Assembly: GCF_032884065.1 (NCBI RefSeq)
Contig: NW_027062649.1
Coordinates: 3,517,355-3,581,354, forward strand
DNA from: Artemia franciscana
Taxonomy: Eukaryota > Arthropoda > Branchiopoda > Anostraca > Artemiidae
DNA length: 64,000 nucleotides
Direction of reading: 5' to 3'
Shown here: in pieces, positions 30,962-46,200 of the stretch
Layout: every line of letters begins with the position of its first letter
Numbering within the stretch: the stretch's first letter is position 1
Translations under genes and position numbers: made by a program
Notes under the pieces: generated by a model
The model's database searches: none
What the model was told of the DNA's origin: nothing
The model's input: the letters and a program-made list of their open reading frames with translations, nothing else

Positions 30962-33900
30962 GAGCCTTTAATCACATTCTTTACCATTTGCAATCATAAA
31001 ATAGTCTAATATCTTCATTTTTTTAACAAACTCAGCTATTACCCTCGAAAACTAAAACTTTTGAAATAGGAAAAGAGCCTTTAATCACATTCTTTACCAT
31101 TTGCAATCATAAAATAGTATAATATCTTCATTTTTTCAACATACGTAGCTATTACCCTCGAAAACTAAAACTTTTGAAATAGGAAAAGAGCCTTTAATCA
31201 CATTCTTTACCATGTGCAATCATAAAATTGTCTAATATCTTCATTTTTTCCACAGACAAAGCTCTTACCCTCGAAAACTAAACATTTTGAAATAGGAAAA
31301 GAGCCTTTAATCACATTCTTTACCATTTGCAATCATAAAATAGTCTAATATCTTCATTTTTTCGACATACGTAGCTATTACCCTCGAAAACTAAAACTTT
31401 TGACATAGGAAAAGAGCCTTTAATCACATTCTTTACCATTTGCAATCATAAAATAGTCTAATATCTTCATTTTTTCAACATACGTAGCTATTACCCTCGA
31501 AAACTAAAACTTTTGACATAGGAAAAGAGCCTTTAATCACATTCTTTACCATTTGCAATCATAAAATAGTCTAATATCTTCATTTTTTCAACATACGTAG
31601 CTATTACCCTCGAAAACTAAAACTTTTGACATAGGAAAAGAGCCTTTAATCACATTCTTTACCATGTGCAATCATAAAATTGTCTAATATCCTCATTTTT
31701 TCCACAGACAAAGCTCTTACCTCCGAAAACTAAAACTTTTGACATACAAAAAGAGCCTTTAATCACATTCTTTACCACGTGCAATCATAAAATTGTCTAA
31801 TATCTTCATTTTTTCAACACAGGTAGCTATTACCCTCGAAAACTAAAACTTTTGACATAGGAAAAGAGCCTTTAATCACATTCTTTACCATTTGCAATCA
31901 TAAAATAGTCTAATGTCTTCATTTTTTCAACATAGGTAGCTATTATCCTCGAAAACTAAAACTTTTGAAATAGGAAAAGAGCCTTTAATCACATTCTTTA
32001 CCATTTGCAATCATAAAATAGTCTAATATCTTCATTTTTTCAACATACGTAGCTATTACCCTCGAAAACTAAAACTTTTGAAATAGGAAAAGAGCCTTTA
32101 ATCACATTCTTTACCATTTGCAATCATAAAATAGTCTAATATCTTCATTTTTTCAACATACGTAGCTATTACCCTCAAAAACTAAAACTTTTGAAATAGG
32201 AAAAGAGCCTTTAATCACATTCTTTACCATGTGCAATCATGAAATAGTCTAATATCTTCATTTTTTATACATACGTAGCTATTACCCTCGAAAACTAAAA
32301 CTTTTGAAATAGGAAAAGAGCCTTTATTCACATTCTTTACCATGTGCAATCATAAAATAGTTTAATATCTTCATTTTTTCAACATAGGTAGCTATTACCC
32401 TCGAAAACTAAAACTTTTGACATAGGAAAAGAGCCTTTAATCACATTCTTTACCATGTGCAATCATAAAATAGTCTAATATCTTCATTTTTTCAACATAC
32501 GTAGCTATTACCCTCGAAAACTAAAACTTTTGAAATAGGAAAAGAGCCTTTAATCACATTCTTTACCATTTGCAATCATAAAATAGTCTAATATCTTCAT
32601 TTTTTCAACATACGTAGCTATTACCCTCAAAAACTAAAACTTTTGAAATAGGAAAAGAGCCTTTAATCACATTCTTTACTATGTGCAATCATGAAATAGT
32701 CTAATATCTTCATTTTTTAAACATACGTAGCTATTACCCTCGAAAACTAAAACTTTTGAAATAGGAAAAGAGCCTTTAATCACATTCTTTACCATGTGCA
32801 ATCATAAAATAGTTTAATATCTTCATTTTTTCAACATAGGTAGCTATTACCCTCGAAAACTAAAACTTTTGACATAGGAAAAGAGCCTTTAAGCACATTC
32901 TTTACCATGTGCAATCATAAAATTGTCTAATATCTTCATTTTTCAACATACGTAGCTATTACCCTCGAAAACTAAAACTTTTGAAATAGGAAAAGAGCCT
33001 TTAATCACATTCTTTACCATGTGCAATCATAAAATAGTCTAATATCTTCATTTTTTCCACAGACATAGCTATTACCCTCGAAAACTAAAACTTTTGAAAT
33101 AGGAAAAGAGCCTTTAATCACATTCTTTACCATGTGCAATCATAAAATAGTCTAATATCTTCATTTTTTCAACATACGTAGCTATTACCCTCGAAAACTA
33201 AAACTTTTGAAATAGGAAAAGAGCCTTTAATCACATTCTTTACCATATGCAATCATAAAATAGTCTAATATCTTCATTTTTTCAACATACGTAGCTAATA
33301 CCCTCGAAAACTAAAACTTTTGAAATAGGAAAAGAGCCTTTAATCACATTCTTTACCATTTGCAATCATAAAATAATCTAATATCTTCATTTTTTCAACA
33401 TACGTAGCTATTACCCTCAAAAACTAAAACTTTTGAAATAGGAAAAGAGCCTTTAATCACATTCTTTACCATTTGCAATCATAATATAGTCTAATATCTT
33501 CATTTTTTCAACATACGTAGCTATTACCCTCGAAAACTAAAACTTTTGAAATAGGAAAAGAGCCTTTAATCACCTTCTTTACCATGTGCAATCATAAAAT
33601 TGTCTAATATCTTCATTTTTTCAACATACTTAGCTATTACCCTCGAAAACTAAAACTTTTGAAATAGGAAAAGAGCCTTTAATCACATTCTTTGGCATGT
33701 GCAATCATAAAATAGTCAAATATCTTCATTTTTTCCACAGACATAGCTATTACCCTCAAAAACTAAAACTTTTGAAATAGGAAAAGAGCCTTTAATCACA
33801 TTCTTTACCATGTGCAATCATAAAATAGTCTAATATCTTCATTTTTTCAACATACCTAACTATTACCCTCGAAAACTAAAACTTTTTAAATAGGAAAAGA

Positions 33901-36900
33901 GCCTTTAATCACATTCTTTACCATGTGCAATCATAAAATAGTCTAATATCTTCATTTTTTCAACATAGGTAGCTATTACCCTCGAAAACTAAAACTTTTG
34001 ACATAGGAAAAGAGCCTTTAATCACATTCTTTACCATTTGCAATTATAAAATAGCTTAATATCTTCATTTTTTCAACATACGTAGCTATTACCCTCGAAA
34101 ACTAAAACTTTTGACATAGGAAAAGAGCCTTTAATCACATTCTTTACCATGTGCAATCATAAAATAGTCTAATATCTTCATTTTTTCAACATACCTAACT
34201 ATTACCCTCGAAAACTAAAACTTTTTAAATAGGAAAAGAGCCTTTAATCACATTCTTTACCATGTGCAATCATAAAATAGTCTAATATCTTCATTTTTTC
34301 AACATAGGTAGCTATTACCCTCGAAAACTAAAACTTTTGACATAGGAAAAGAGCCTTTAATCACATTCTTTACCATTTGCAATTATAAAATAGCCTAATA
34401 TCTTCTTTTTTTAAACATACGTAGCTATTACCCTCGAAAACTAAAACTTTTGACATAGGAAAAGAGCCTTTAATCACATTCTTTACCATGTGCAATCATA
34501 AAATAGTCTAATATCTTCATTTTTTCAACATACGTAGCTATTACCCTCGAAAACTAAAACTTTTGAAATAGGGACAGAGCCTTTAATCACATTCATTACC
34601 ATGTGCAATCATAAAATAGTCTAATGTCTTCATTTTTTCAACATACGTAGCTATTACCCTCGAAAACTAAAACTTTTGACATAGGAAAAGAGCCTTTAAT
34701 CACATTCTTTACCATTTAAAATTATAAAATAGTCTAATATCTTCATTTTTTCAATATACGTAGCTATTACCCTCGAAAACTAAAACTTTTGACATAAGAA
34801 AAGAGCCTTTAATCACATTCTTTACCATTTGCAATCATAAAATAGTCTAATATCTTCATTTTTTCAACATACGTAGCTATTACCCTCGAAAACTAAAACT
34901 TTTGAGATAGGAAAAGAGCCTTTAATCACATTCTTTACCATGTGCAATCATAAAATTGTCTAAAATCCTCATTTTTTCCACAGACAAAGCTCTTACCCCC
35001 GAAAACTAAAACTTTTGACATAGGAAAAGAGCCTTTAATTGAAAACTAAAACTTTTGAAATAGGAAAAGAGCATTTAATCACATTCTTTACCATGTGCAA
35101 TCATAAAATAGTCTAATATCTTCATTTTTTCAACATACCTAACTATTACCCTCGAAAACTAAAACTTTTTAAATAGGAAAAGAGCCTTTAATCACATTGT
35201 TTACCATGTGCAATCATAAAATAGTCTAATATCTTCATTTTTTCAACATAGGTAGCTATTACTCTCGAAAACTAAAACTTTTGACATAGGAAAAGAGCCT
35301 TTAATCACATTCTTTACCATTTGCAATCATAAAATAGTTTAATATCTTCTTTTTTTCAACATACGTAGCTATTACCCTCGAAAACTAAAACTTTTGACAT
35401 AGGAAAAGAGCCTTTAATCACATTCTTTACCATTTGCAATCATAAAATAGTCTAATATCTTCATTTTTTCAACATAGGTAGCTATTATCCTCGAAAACTA
35501 AAACTTTTGAAATAGGAAAAGAGCCTTTAATCACATTCTTTACCATTTGCAATCATAAAATAGTCTAATATCTTCATTTTTTCAACATACGTAGCTATTA
35601 CCCTCGAAAACTAAAACTTTTGAAATAGGAAAAGAGCCTTTAATCACATTCTTTACCATTTGCAATCATAAAATAGTCTAATATCTTCATTTTTTCAACA
35701 TACGTAGCTATTACCCTCAAAAACTAAAACTTTTGAAATAGGAAAAGAGCCTTTAATCACATTCTTTACCATTTGCAATCATAAGATAATCTAATATCTT
35801 CATTTTTTCAACATACGTAGCTATTACCCTCAAAAACTAAAACTTTTGAAATAGGAAAAGAGCCTTTAATCACATTCTTTACCATGTGCAATCATGAAAT
35901 GGTCTAATATCTTCATTTTTTAAACATACGTAGCTATTACCCTCGAAAACTAAAACTTTTGAAATAGGAAAAGAGCCTTTAATCACATTCTTTACCATGT
36001 GCAATCATGAAATAGTCTAATATCTTCATTTTTTCAACATACGTAGCTATTACCCTCAAAAACTAAAACTTTTGAAATAGGAAAAGAGCCTTTAATCACA
36101 TTCTTTACCATGTCCAATCATGAAATAGTCTAATATCTTCATTTTTTCAACATACGTAGCTATTATCCTCGAAAACTAAAACTTTTGAAATAGGAAAAGA
36201 GCCTTTAATCACATTCTTTACCATATGCAATCATAAAATAGTCTAATATCTTCATTTTTTCAACATAGGTAGCTATTACCCTCGAAAACTAAAACTTTTG
36301 ACATAGGAAAAGAGCCTTTAATAACATTCTTTACCATTTGCAATCATAAAATAGTCTAATATCTTCATTTTTTCAACATTTGTAGCTATTACCCTCGAAA
36401 ACTAAAACTTTTGAAATAGGAAAAGACCCTTTAATCACATTCTTTACCATTTGCAATCATAAAATAGTCTAATATCTTCATTTTTTCAACATACGTAGCT
36501 ATTACCCTCGAAAACTAAAACTTTTGAAATAGGAAAAGAGCCTTTAATCACATTCTTTACCATGTGCAATCATAAAATTGTCTAATATCTTCATTTTTTC
36601 AACAGACAAAGCTATTACCCTCGAAAACTAAAACTTTTGAAATAGGAAAAGAGCCCTTTAATCACATTCTTTACCATGTGCAATCATAAAATTGTCTAAT
36701 ATCTTCATTTTTCAACATACGTAGCTATTACCCTCAAAACTAAAACTTTTGAAATAGGAAAAGAGCCTTTAATCACATTCTTTACCATGTGCAATCATAA
36801 AATAGTCTAAACATCTTCATTTTTTCCACAGACATAGCTATTACCCTCGAAAACTAAAACTTTTGAAATAGGAAAAGAGCCTTTAATCACATTCTTTACC

Positions 36901-39900
36901 ATGTGCAATCATAAAATTGTCTAATATCTTCATTTTTTCCACAGACAAAGCTATTACCCTCGAAAACTAAAACTTTTGAGATAGGAAAAGAGCCTTTAAT
37001 CACATTCTTTACCATGTGCAATCATAAAATAGTCTAATATCTTCATTTTTTCCACAGACATAGCTATTACCCTCGAAAACTAAAACTTTTGAAATAGGAA
37101 AAGAGCCTTTAATCACATTCTTTACCATGTGCAATCATAAAATAGTCTAATATCTTCATTTTTTCAACATACCTAACTATTACCCTCGAAAACTAAAACT
37201 TTTTAAATAGGAAAAGAGCCTTTAATCACATTCTTTACCATGTGCAATCATAAAATAGTCTAATATCTTCATTTTTTCAACATACGTAGCTATTACCCTC
37301 GAAAACTAAAACTTTTGACATAGGAAAAGAGCCTTTAATCACATTCTTTACCATGTGCAATCATAAAATAGTCTAATATCTTCATTTTTTCAACATACGT
37401 AGCTATTACCCTCGAAAACTAAAACCTTTGAAATAGGGAAAGAGCCTTTAATCACATTCTTTACCATGTGCAATCATAAAATAGTCTAATGTCTTCATTT
37501 TTTCAACATACGTAGCTATTACCCTCGAAAACTAAAACTTTTGACATAGGAAAAGAGCCTTTAATCACATTCTTTACCATTTAAAATCATAAAATAGTCT
37601 AATATCTTCATTTTTTCGTAGCTATTACCCTCGAAAACTAAAACTTTTGACATAAGAAAAGAGCCTTTAATCACATTCTTTACCATTTGCAATCATAAAA
37701 TAGTCTAATATCTTCATTTTTTCAACATACGTAGCTATTACCCTCGAAAACTAAAACTTTTGAGATAGGAAAAGAGCCTTTAATCACATTCTTTACCATG
37801 TGCAATCATAAAATTGTCTAAAATCCTCATTTTTTCCACAGACAAAGCTCTTACCCCCGAAAAATAAAACTTTTGACATAAGAAAAGAGCCTTTAATCGA
37901 AAACTAAAACTTTTGAAATAGGAAAAGAGCATTTAATCACATTCTTTACCATGTGCAATCATAAAATAGTCTAATATCTTCATTTTTTCAACATACGTAG
38001 CTATTACCCTCGAAAACTAAAACTTTTGAAATAGGAAAAGAGCCTTTAATCACATTCTTTACCATGTGCAATCATAAAATAGTCTAATATCTTCATTTTT
38101 TCAACATACGTAGCTATTACCCTCGAAAACTAAAACTTTTGACAATAGGAAAAGAGCCTTTAATCACATTCTTTACCATTTGCAATCATAAAATAGTCTA
38201 ATATCTTCATTTTTTCAACATACGTAGCTATTACCCTCGAAAACTAAAACTTTTGAATAGGAAAAGAGCCTTTAATCACATTCTTTACCATTTGCAATCA
38301 TAAAATTCTAATATCTTCATTTTTTCAACATACGTAGCTATTACCCTCGAAAACTAAAACTTTTGAAATAGGAAAAGAGCCTTTAATCACATTCTTTACC
38401 ATGTGCAATCATAAAATAGTCTAATATCTTCATTTTTTCAACATACCTAGCTATTACCCTCGAAAACTAAAACTTTTGAAATAGGAAAAGAGCCTTTAAT
38501 CACATTCTTTACCATGTGCAATCATAAAATAGTCTAATATCTTCATTTTTTCAACATACTAGCTATTACCCTCGAAAACTAAAACTTTTGAAATAGGAAA
38601 AGAGCCTTTAATCACATTCTTTACCATGTGCAATCATAAAATAGTCAATATCTTCATTTTTTTCAACATACGTAGCTATTACCCTCGAAAACTAAAACTT
38701 TTGACATAGGAAAAGAGCCTTTAATCACATTCTTTACCATGTGCAATCATAAAATAGTCTAATATCTTCATTTTTTCAACATAGGTAGCTATTACCCTCG
38801 AAAACTAAAACTTTTGACATAGGAAAAGAGCCTTTAATCACATTCTTTACCATTTGCAATCATAAAATAGTCTAATATCTTCATTTTTTCAACATAGTAG
38901 CTATTACCCTCGAAAACTAAAACTTTTGAAATAGGAAAAGAGCCTTTAATCACATTCTTTACCATTTGCAATCATAAAATAGCTAATATCTTCATTTTTT
39001 CAACATACGTAGCTATTACCCTCGAAAACTAAAACTTTTGAAATAGGAAAAGAGCCTTTAATCACATTCTTTACCATGTGCAATCATAAAATAGTCTAAT
39101 ATCTTCATTTTTTCAACATACCTAACTATTACCCTCAAAACTAAAACTTTTGAAATAGGAAAAGAGCCTTTAATCACATTCTTTACCATATGCAATCATA
39201 AAATTGTCTAATATCTTCATTTTTTCAACATACGTAGCTATTACCCTCGAAAACTAAAACTTTTGACATAGGAAAAGAGCCTTTAATCACATTCTTTACC
39301 ATTTGCAATCATAAAATAGTCTTAATATCTTCATTTTTTCAACATACGTAGCTATTACCCTCGAAAACTAAAACTTTTGAAATAGGAAAAGAGCCTTTAA
39401 TCACATTCTTTACCATGTGCAATCATAAAATAGTCTAATATCTTCATTTTTTCAACATACGTAGCTATTACCCTCGAAAACTAAAACTTTTGAAATAGGA
39501 AGAGCCTTTAATCACATTCTTTACCATGTGCAATCATAAAATAGTCTAATATCTTCATTTTTTCAACATACGTAGCTATTACCCTCGAAAACTAAAACTT
39601 TTGACATAGGAAAAGAGCCTTTAATCACATTCTTTACCATTTAAAATCATAAAATAGTCTAATATTTTCATTTTTTCAATATACGTAGCTATTACCCTCG
39701 AAAACTAAAACTTTTGACATAAGAAAAGAGCCTTTAATCACATTCTTTACCATTTGCAATCATAAAATAGTCTAATATCTTCATTTTTTCAACATACGTA
39801 GCTATTACCCTCGAAAACTAAAACTTTTGAGATAGGAAAAGAGCCTTTAATCACATTCTTTACCATGTGCAATCATAAAATAGTCTAAAATCCTCATTTT

Positions 39901-42900
39901 TTCCACAGACAAAGCTCTTACCCCCGAAAACTAAAACTTTTGACATAGGAAAAGAGCCTCTAATTGAAAACTAAAACTTTTGAAATAGGAAAAGAGCATT
40001 TAATCACATTCTTTACCATGTGCAATCATAAAATAGTCTAATATCTTCATTTTTTCAACATACCTAACTATTACCCTCGAAAACTAAAACTTTTTAAATA
40101 GGAAAAGAGCCTTTAATCACATTGTTTACCATGTGCAATCATAAAATAGTCTAATATCTTCATTTTTTCAACATAGGTAGCTATTACTCTCGAAAACTAA
40201 AACTTTTGACATAGGAAAAGAGCCTTTAATCACATTCTTTACCATTTGCAATCATAAAATAGTTTAATATCTTCTTTTTTTCAACATACGTAGCTATTAC
40301 CCTCGAAAACTAAAACTTTTGACATAGGAAAAGAGCCTTTAATCACATTCTTTACCATTTGCAATCATAAAATAGTCTAATATCTTCATTTTTTCAACAT
40401 AGGTAGCTATTATCCTCGAAAACTAAAACTTTTGAAATAGGAAAAGAGCCTTTAATCACATTCTTTACCATTTGCAATCATAAAATAGTCTAATATCTTC
40501 ATTTTTTCAACATACGTAGCTATTACCCTCGAAAACTAAAACTTTTGAAATAGGAAAAGAGCCTTTAATCACATTCTTTACCATTTGCAATCATAAAATA
40601 GTCTAATATCTTCATTTTTTCAACATACGTAGCTATTACCCTCAAAAACTAAAACTTTTGAAATAGGAAAAGAGCCTTTAATCACATTCTTTACCATTTG
40701 CAATCATAAGATAATCTAATATCTTCATTTTTTCAACATACGTAGCTATTACCCTTAAAAACTAAAACTTTTGAAATAGGAAAAGAGCCTTTAATCACAT
40801 TCTTTACCATGTGCAATCATGAAATAGTCTAATATCTTCATTTTTTAAACATACGTAGCTATTACCCTCGAAAACTAAAACTTTTGAAATAGGAAAAGAG
40901 CCTTTAATCACATTCTTTACCATGTGCAATCATAAAATAGTCTAATATCTTCATTTTTTCAACATACGTAGCTATTACCCTCAAAACTAAAACTTTTGAA
41001 ATAGGAAAAGAGCCTTTAATCACATTCTTTACCATGTGCAATCATAAAATAGTCTAATATCTTCATTTTTTCAACATACGTAGCTATTACCCTCGAAAAC
41101 TAAAACTTTTGACATAGGAAAAGAGCCTTTAATCACATTCTTTACCATTTGCAATCATAAAATAGTCTAATATCTTCATTTTTTCAACATACGTAGCTAT
41201 TATCCTCGAAAACTAAAACTTTTGAAATAGGAAAAGAGCCTTTAATCACATTCTTTACCATATGCAATCATAAAATAGTCTAATATCTTCATTTTTTCAA
41301 CATAGGTAGCTATTACCCTCGAAAACTAAAACTTTTGACATAGGAAAAGAGCCTTTAATAACATTCTTTACCATTTGCAATCATAAAATAGTCTAATATC
41401 TTCATTTTTTCAACATTTGTAGCTATTACCCTCGAAAACTAAAACTTTTGAAATAGGAAAAGACCCTTTAATCACATTCTTTACCATGTGCAATCATAAA
41501 ATTGTCTAATATCTTCATTTTTTCAACATACGTAGCTATTACCCTCGAAAACTAAAACTTTTGAAATAGGAAAAGAGCCTTTAATCACATTCTTTACCAT
41601 GTGCAATCATAAAATTGTCTAATATCTTCATTTTTCCACAGACAAAGCTATTACCCTCGAAAACTAAAACTTTTGAAATAGGAAAAGAGCCTTTAATCAC
41701 ATTCTTTACCATGTGCAATCATAAAATAGTCTAATATCTTCATTTTTTCAACATACGTAGCTATTACCCTCGAAAACTAAAACTTTTGAAATAGGAAAAG
41801 AGCCTTTAATCACATTCTTTACCATGTGCAATCATAAAATAGTCTAATATCTTCATTTTTTCAACATACATAGCTATTACCCTCGAAAACTAAAACTTTT
41901 GAAATAGGAAAAGAGCCTTTAATCACATTCTTTACCATGTGCAATCATAAAATAGTCTAATATCTTCATTTTTTCACAGACAAAGCTATTACCCTCGAAA
42001 ACTAAAACTTTTGAGATAGGAAAAGAGCCTTTAATCACATTCTTTACCATGTGCAATCATAAAATAGTCTTAATATCTTCATTTTTTCAACATACCTAGC
42101 TATTACCCTCGAAAACTAAAACTTTTGAAATAGGAAAAGAGCCTTTAATCACATTCTTTACCATGTGCAATCATAAAATAGTCTAATATCTTCATTTTTT
42201 CAACATACGTAGCTATTACCCTCGAAAACTAAAACTTTTGACAATAGGAAAAGAGCCTTTAATCACATTCTTTACCATGTGCAATCATAAAATAGTCTAA
42301 TATCTTCATTTTTTCAACATACGTAGCTATTACCCTCGAAAACTAAAACTTTTGAAATAGGAAAAGAGCCTTTAATCACATTCTTTACCATGTGCAATCA
42401 TAAAATAGTCTAATATCTTCATTTTTTCAACATAGGTAGCTATTACCCTCGAAAACTAAAACTTTTGACATAAGAAAAGAGCCTTTAATCACATTCTTTA
42501 CCATTTGCAATCATAAAATAGTCTAATATCTTCATTTTTTCAACATACGTAGCTATTACCCTCGAAAACTAAAACTTTTGACATAAGAAAAGAGCCTTTA
42601 ATCACATTCTTTACCATTTGCAATCATAAAATAGTCTAATATCTTCATTTTTTCAACATACGTAGCTATTACCCTCGAAAACTAAAACTTTTGAGATAGG
42701 AAAAGAGCCTTTAATCACATTCTTTACCATGTGCCATCATAAAATTGTCTAAAATCCTCATTTTTTCCACAGACAAAGCTCTTACCCCCGAAAAATAAAA
42801 CTTTTGACATAAGAAAAGAGCCTTTAATCGAAAACTAAAACTTTTGAAATAGGAAAAGAGCATTTAATCACATTCTTTACCATGTGCAATCATAAAATAG

Positions 42901-43173
42901 TCTAATATCTTCATTTTTTCAACATACCTAACTATTACCCTCGAAAACTAAAACTTTTTAAATAGGAAAAGAGCCTTTAATCACATTGTTTACCATGTGC
43001 AATCATAAAATAGTCTAATATCTTCATTTTTTCAACATAGGTAGCTATTACCCTCGAAAACTAAAACTTTTGACAAAGGAAAAGAGCCTTTAATCACATT
43101 CTTTACCATTTGCAATCATAAAATAGTTTAATATCTTCTTTTTTTTCAACATACGTAGCTATTACCCTCGAAA
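30962..43173 (+). repeat. 113-bp AluI-type satellite, left array (~108 monomers)
   Basis: The monomer starts GAGCCTTTAATCACATTC in this orientation and is 113 bp (for example 31075 to 31188). It contains GTAGCTATTACCCTCG, with one AluI site AGCT, and a phased set of A and T tracts. A subset reads CCTAACTATT and has lost the AluI site. The array starts abruptly at GAGCC (30962). It is homogeneous, with higher-order structure: a truncated-monomer junction (AATT or AATC directly joined to GAAAACTAAAAC) recurs at 35040, 37898, 39965 and 42829. Shorter 3- and 4-monomer duplications occur at 33780-34460 and 32239/32691. It matches, from memory, the Artemia franciscana AluI heterochromatin satellite. 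No coding capacity. Confidence 0.97.
35041..43173 (+). repeat. Higher-order repeat, ~4.93 kb period, within the left satellite
   Basis: The block beginning at 35041 (GAGCATTTAATC, then CCTAACTATT, TTTTTAAATAGG, CATTGTTTACC, ATTACTCTCG and CTTCTTTTTTTC) repeats in the same order from 39966 and starts a third time at 42830 before the gap. Junction distances are 2858, 2067 and 2864 bp, so two ~2.86-kb blocks alternate with a ~2.07-kb block. A one-monomer offset appears within the second copy (AATAACATT at 36320 and 41359), showing later indels of whole monomers. Confidence 0.85.
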
Positions 43174-43273
43174 NNNNNNNNNNNNNNNNNNNNNNNNNNN
43201 NNNNNNNNNNNNNNNNNNNNNNNNNNNNNNNNNNNNNNNNNNNNNNNNNNNNNNNNNNNNNNNNNNNNNNNNN
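43174..43273. other. Assembly gap, exactly 100 N
   Basis: 100 N is a conventional placeholder for a gap of unknown size. It lies inside the satellite, where the monomer orientation flips. Confidence 1.
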
Positions 43274-46200
43274 ATTAAGGCTCTTTTCCTATTTCAAAAG
43301 TTTTTGTTTTCAAGGGTAATAGCTACGTCTGTGGAAAAAATGAAGATATTAGACTATTTTATGATTACGCATGGTAAAGAATGTGATTAAAGGCTCTTTT
43401 CCTATTTCAAAAATTTTAGTTTTCGGGGTAATAGCTATGTCTGTGAAAAAATGTAGATATTAAACTATTTCATGATTGCAAATGGTAAAGAATGTGATTA
43501 AAGGCTCTTTTTCTATTTCAAAAGTTTTAGTTTTCGGGGGTAATAGCTACGTCCGTGGAAAAATGAAGATATTAGACTATTTTATGATTGCACATGGTAA
43601 AGAATGTGATTAAAGGCTCTTTTTCTCTTTCAAAAGTTTTAGTTTTCGGGGGTAATAGCTACGTCCGCGGAAAAATGAAGATATTAGACTATTTTATGAT
43701 TGCACATGGTAAAAAATGTGATTAAAGGCTCTTTTCTATTTCAAAAGTTTTAGTTTTCGGGGGTAATAGCTGCGTCTGTGGTAAAAATGAAGATATTAGA
43801 CTATTTTATGATTGCAAATGGTAAAGAATGTGATTAAAGGTTCTTTTCCTATTTCAAAAGTTTTAGTTTTGGGGTAATATCTACGTCCGTGAAAAAATTA
43901 AGATATTAAACTATTTTATGATTGCACATGGTGAAGAATGTGATTAAAGGCTCTTTTCCTATTTGAAAAGCTTTAGTTTTCGGGGGTAATAGCTACGTCC
44001 CTGGAAAAAAATGAAGATATTAGACTATTTTATGATTGCACATGGTAAAGAATGTGATAAAGGCTCTTTTCCTATTTCAAAAGTTTTAGTTTTCGGGGGT
44101 AATAGCTACGTTTGTGGAAAAAATGAAGATATTAGACTATTTTATGATTGCAAATGGTAAAGAATGTGATTAAAGGCTCTTTTCCTATTTCAAAAGTTTT
44201 AGTTTTCGGGGGTAATAGCTACGTCCGTTGAAAAAATTGAAGATATTAGACTATCTTATGATTGCACACGGTAAAGAATGTGATTAAAGGCTCTTTTCCT
44301 ATTTCAAAAGTTTTTGTTTTCAAGGGTAATAGCTACGTCTGTGGAAAAAATGAAGATATTAGACTATTTTATGATTGCACATAGTAAAGAATGTGATTAA
44401 AGGCTCTTTTCCTATTTCAAAAGTTTTAATTTTTGGGGGTAATAGCTACGTCTGTGGAAAAAATGAAGATATTAGACTATTTTATGATTACGCATAGTAA
44501 AGAATGTGATTAAAGGCTCTTTTCCTATTTCAAAAATTTTAGTTTTCGGGGGTAATAGCTATGTCTGTGGAAAAAATGTAGATATTAAACTATTTCATGA
44601 TTGCAAATGGTAAAGAATGTGATTAAAGGCTCTTTTTCTATTTCAAAAGTTTTAGTTTTCGGGGGTAATAGCTACGTCCGTGGAAAAAATGAAGATATTA
44701 GACTATTTTATGATTGCACATGGTAAAGAATGTGATTAAAGGTAGCTACGTCCGCGGAAAAAATGAAGATATTAGACTATTTTATGATTGCACATGGTAA
44801 AAAATGTGATTAAAGGCTCTTTTCCTATTTCAAAAGTTTTAGTTTTCGGGGGTAATAGCTGCGTCTGTGGTAAAAATGAAGATATTAGACTATTTTATGA
44901 TTGCAAATGGTAAAGAATGTGATTAAAGGTTCTTTTCCTATTTCAAAAGTTTTAGTTTTGGGGGTAATATCTACGTCCGTGGAAAAAATTAAGATATTAA
45001 ACTATTTTATGATTGCACATGGTGAAGAATGTGATTAAAGGCTCTTTTCCTATTTGAAAAGCTTTAGTTTTCGGGGGTAATAGCTACGTCCCTGGAAAAA
45101 AATGAAGATATTAGACTATTTTATGATTGCACATGGTAAAGAATGTGATTAAAGGCTCTTTTCCTATTTCAAAAGTTTTAGTTTTCGGGGGTAATAGCTA
45201 CGTTTGTGGAAAAAATGAAGATATTAGACTATTTTATGATTGCAAATGGTAAAGAATGTGATTAAAGGCTCTTTTCCTATTTAAAAGTTTTAGTTTTCGG
45301 GGGTAATAGCTATGTCTGTGGAAAAAATGAAGTATTAGACTATTTTATGATTGCATATGGTAAAGAATGTGATTAAAGGCTGTTTTCCTATTTCAAAGTT
45401 TTGTTTTTGTGGTTAATAGCTACGTCCTTGGAAAAAAAATGAAGATATAAGACTATTTTATGCTTGCATATGGTAAAGAATGTGATTAAAGGCTCTTTTC
45501 CTATTTCAAAAGTTTTAGTTTTCGGGGGTAATACCTACGTCTGTGGAAAAAATGAAAATATTAGACTATTTTATGATTGCAAATGGTAAAGAATGTGATT
45601 AAAGGCTCTTTTCCTATTTCAAAACTTTTAGTTTTCGGGGATAATAGCTATGTCTGTGGAAAAAATGAAGATATTAAACTATTTTATGATTGCACATGTT
45701 AATGAATGTGATTAAAGGCTCTTTTCCTATTTGAAAAGTTTTAGTTTTCGGGGATAATAGCTACGTCCCTGGAAAAAAATGGAGATATTAGACTATTTTA
45801 TGATTGCAAATGGTAAAAAATGTGATTAAAGGCTCTTTTCCTATTTCAAAAGTTTTATTTTTCGGGGGTAATAGCTACGTCCGTGAAAAAATGAAGATAT
45901 TAAACTATTCATGATTGCACATGGTAAAGAATGTGATTAAAGGCTCTTTTCCTATTTCAAAAGTCTTTTTTTTCGGGGGTAATAGCTACGTCCGTGGAAA
46001 AAATGAAGCTATAGACTATTTTATGATTGCCCACGGTAAAGAATGTGATTAAAGGCTCTTTTCCTATTTCAAAAGTTTTTGTTTTCAAGGGTAATAGCTA
46101 TGTTTGTGGAAAAAATGAAGATATTAGACTATTTTATGATTGCACATAGTAAAGAATGTGATTAAAGGCTCTTTTCCTATATCACAAGTTTTAATTTTTG

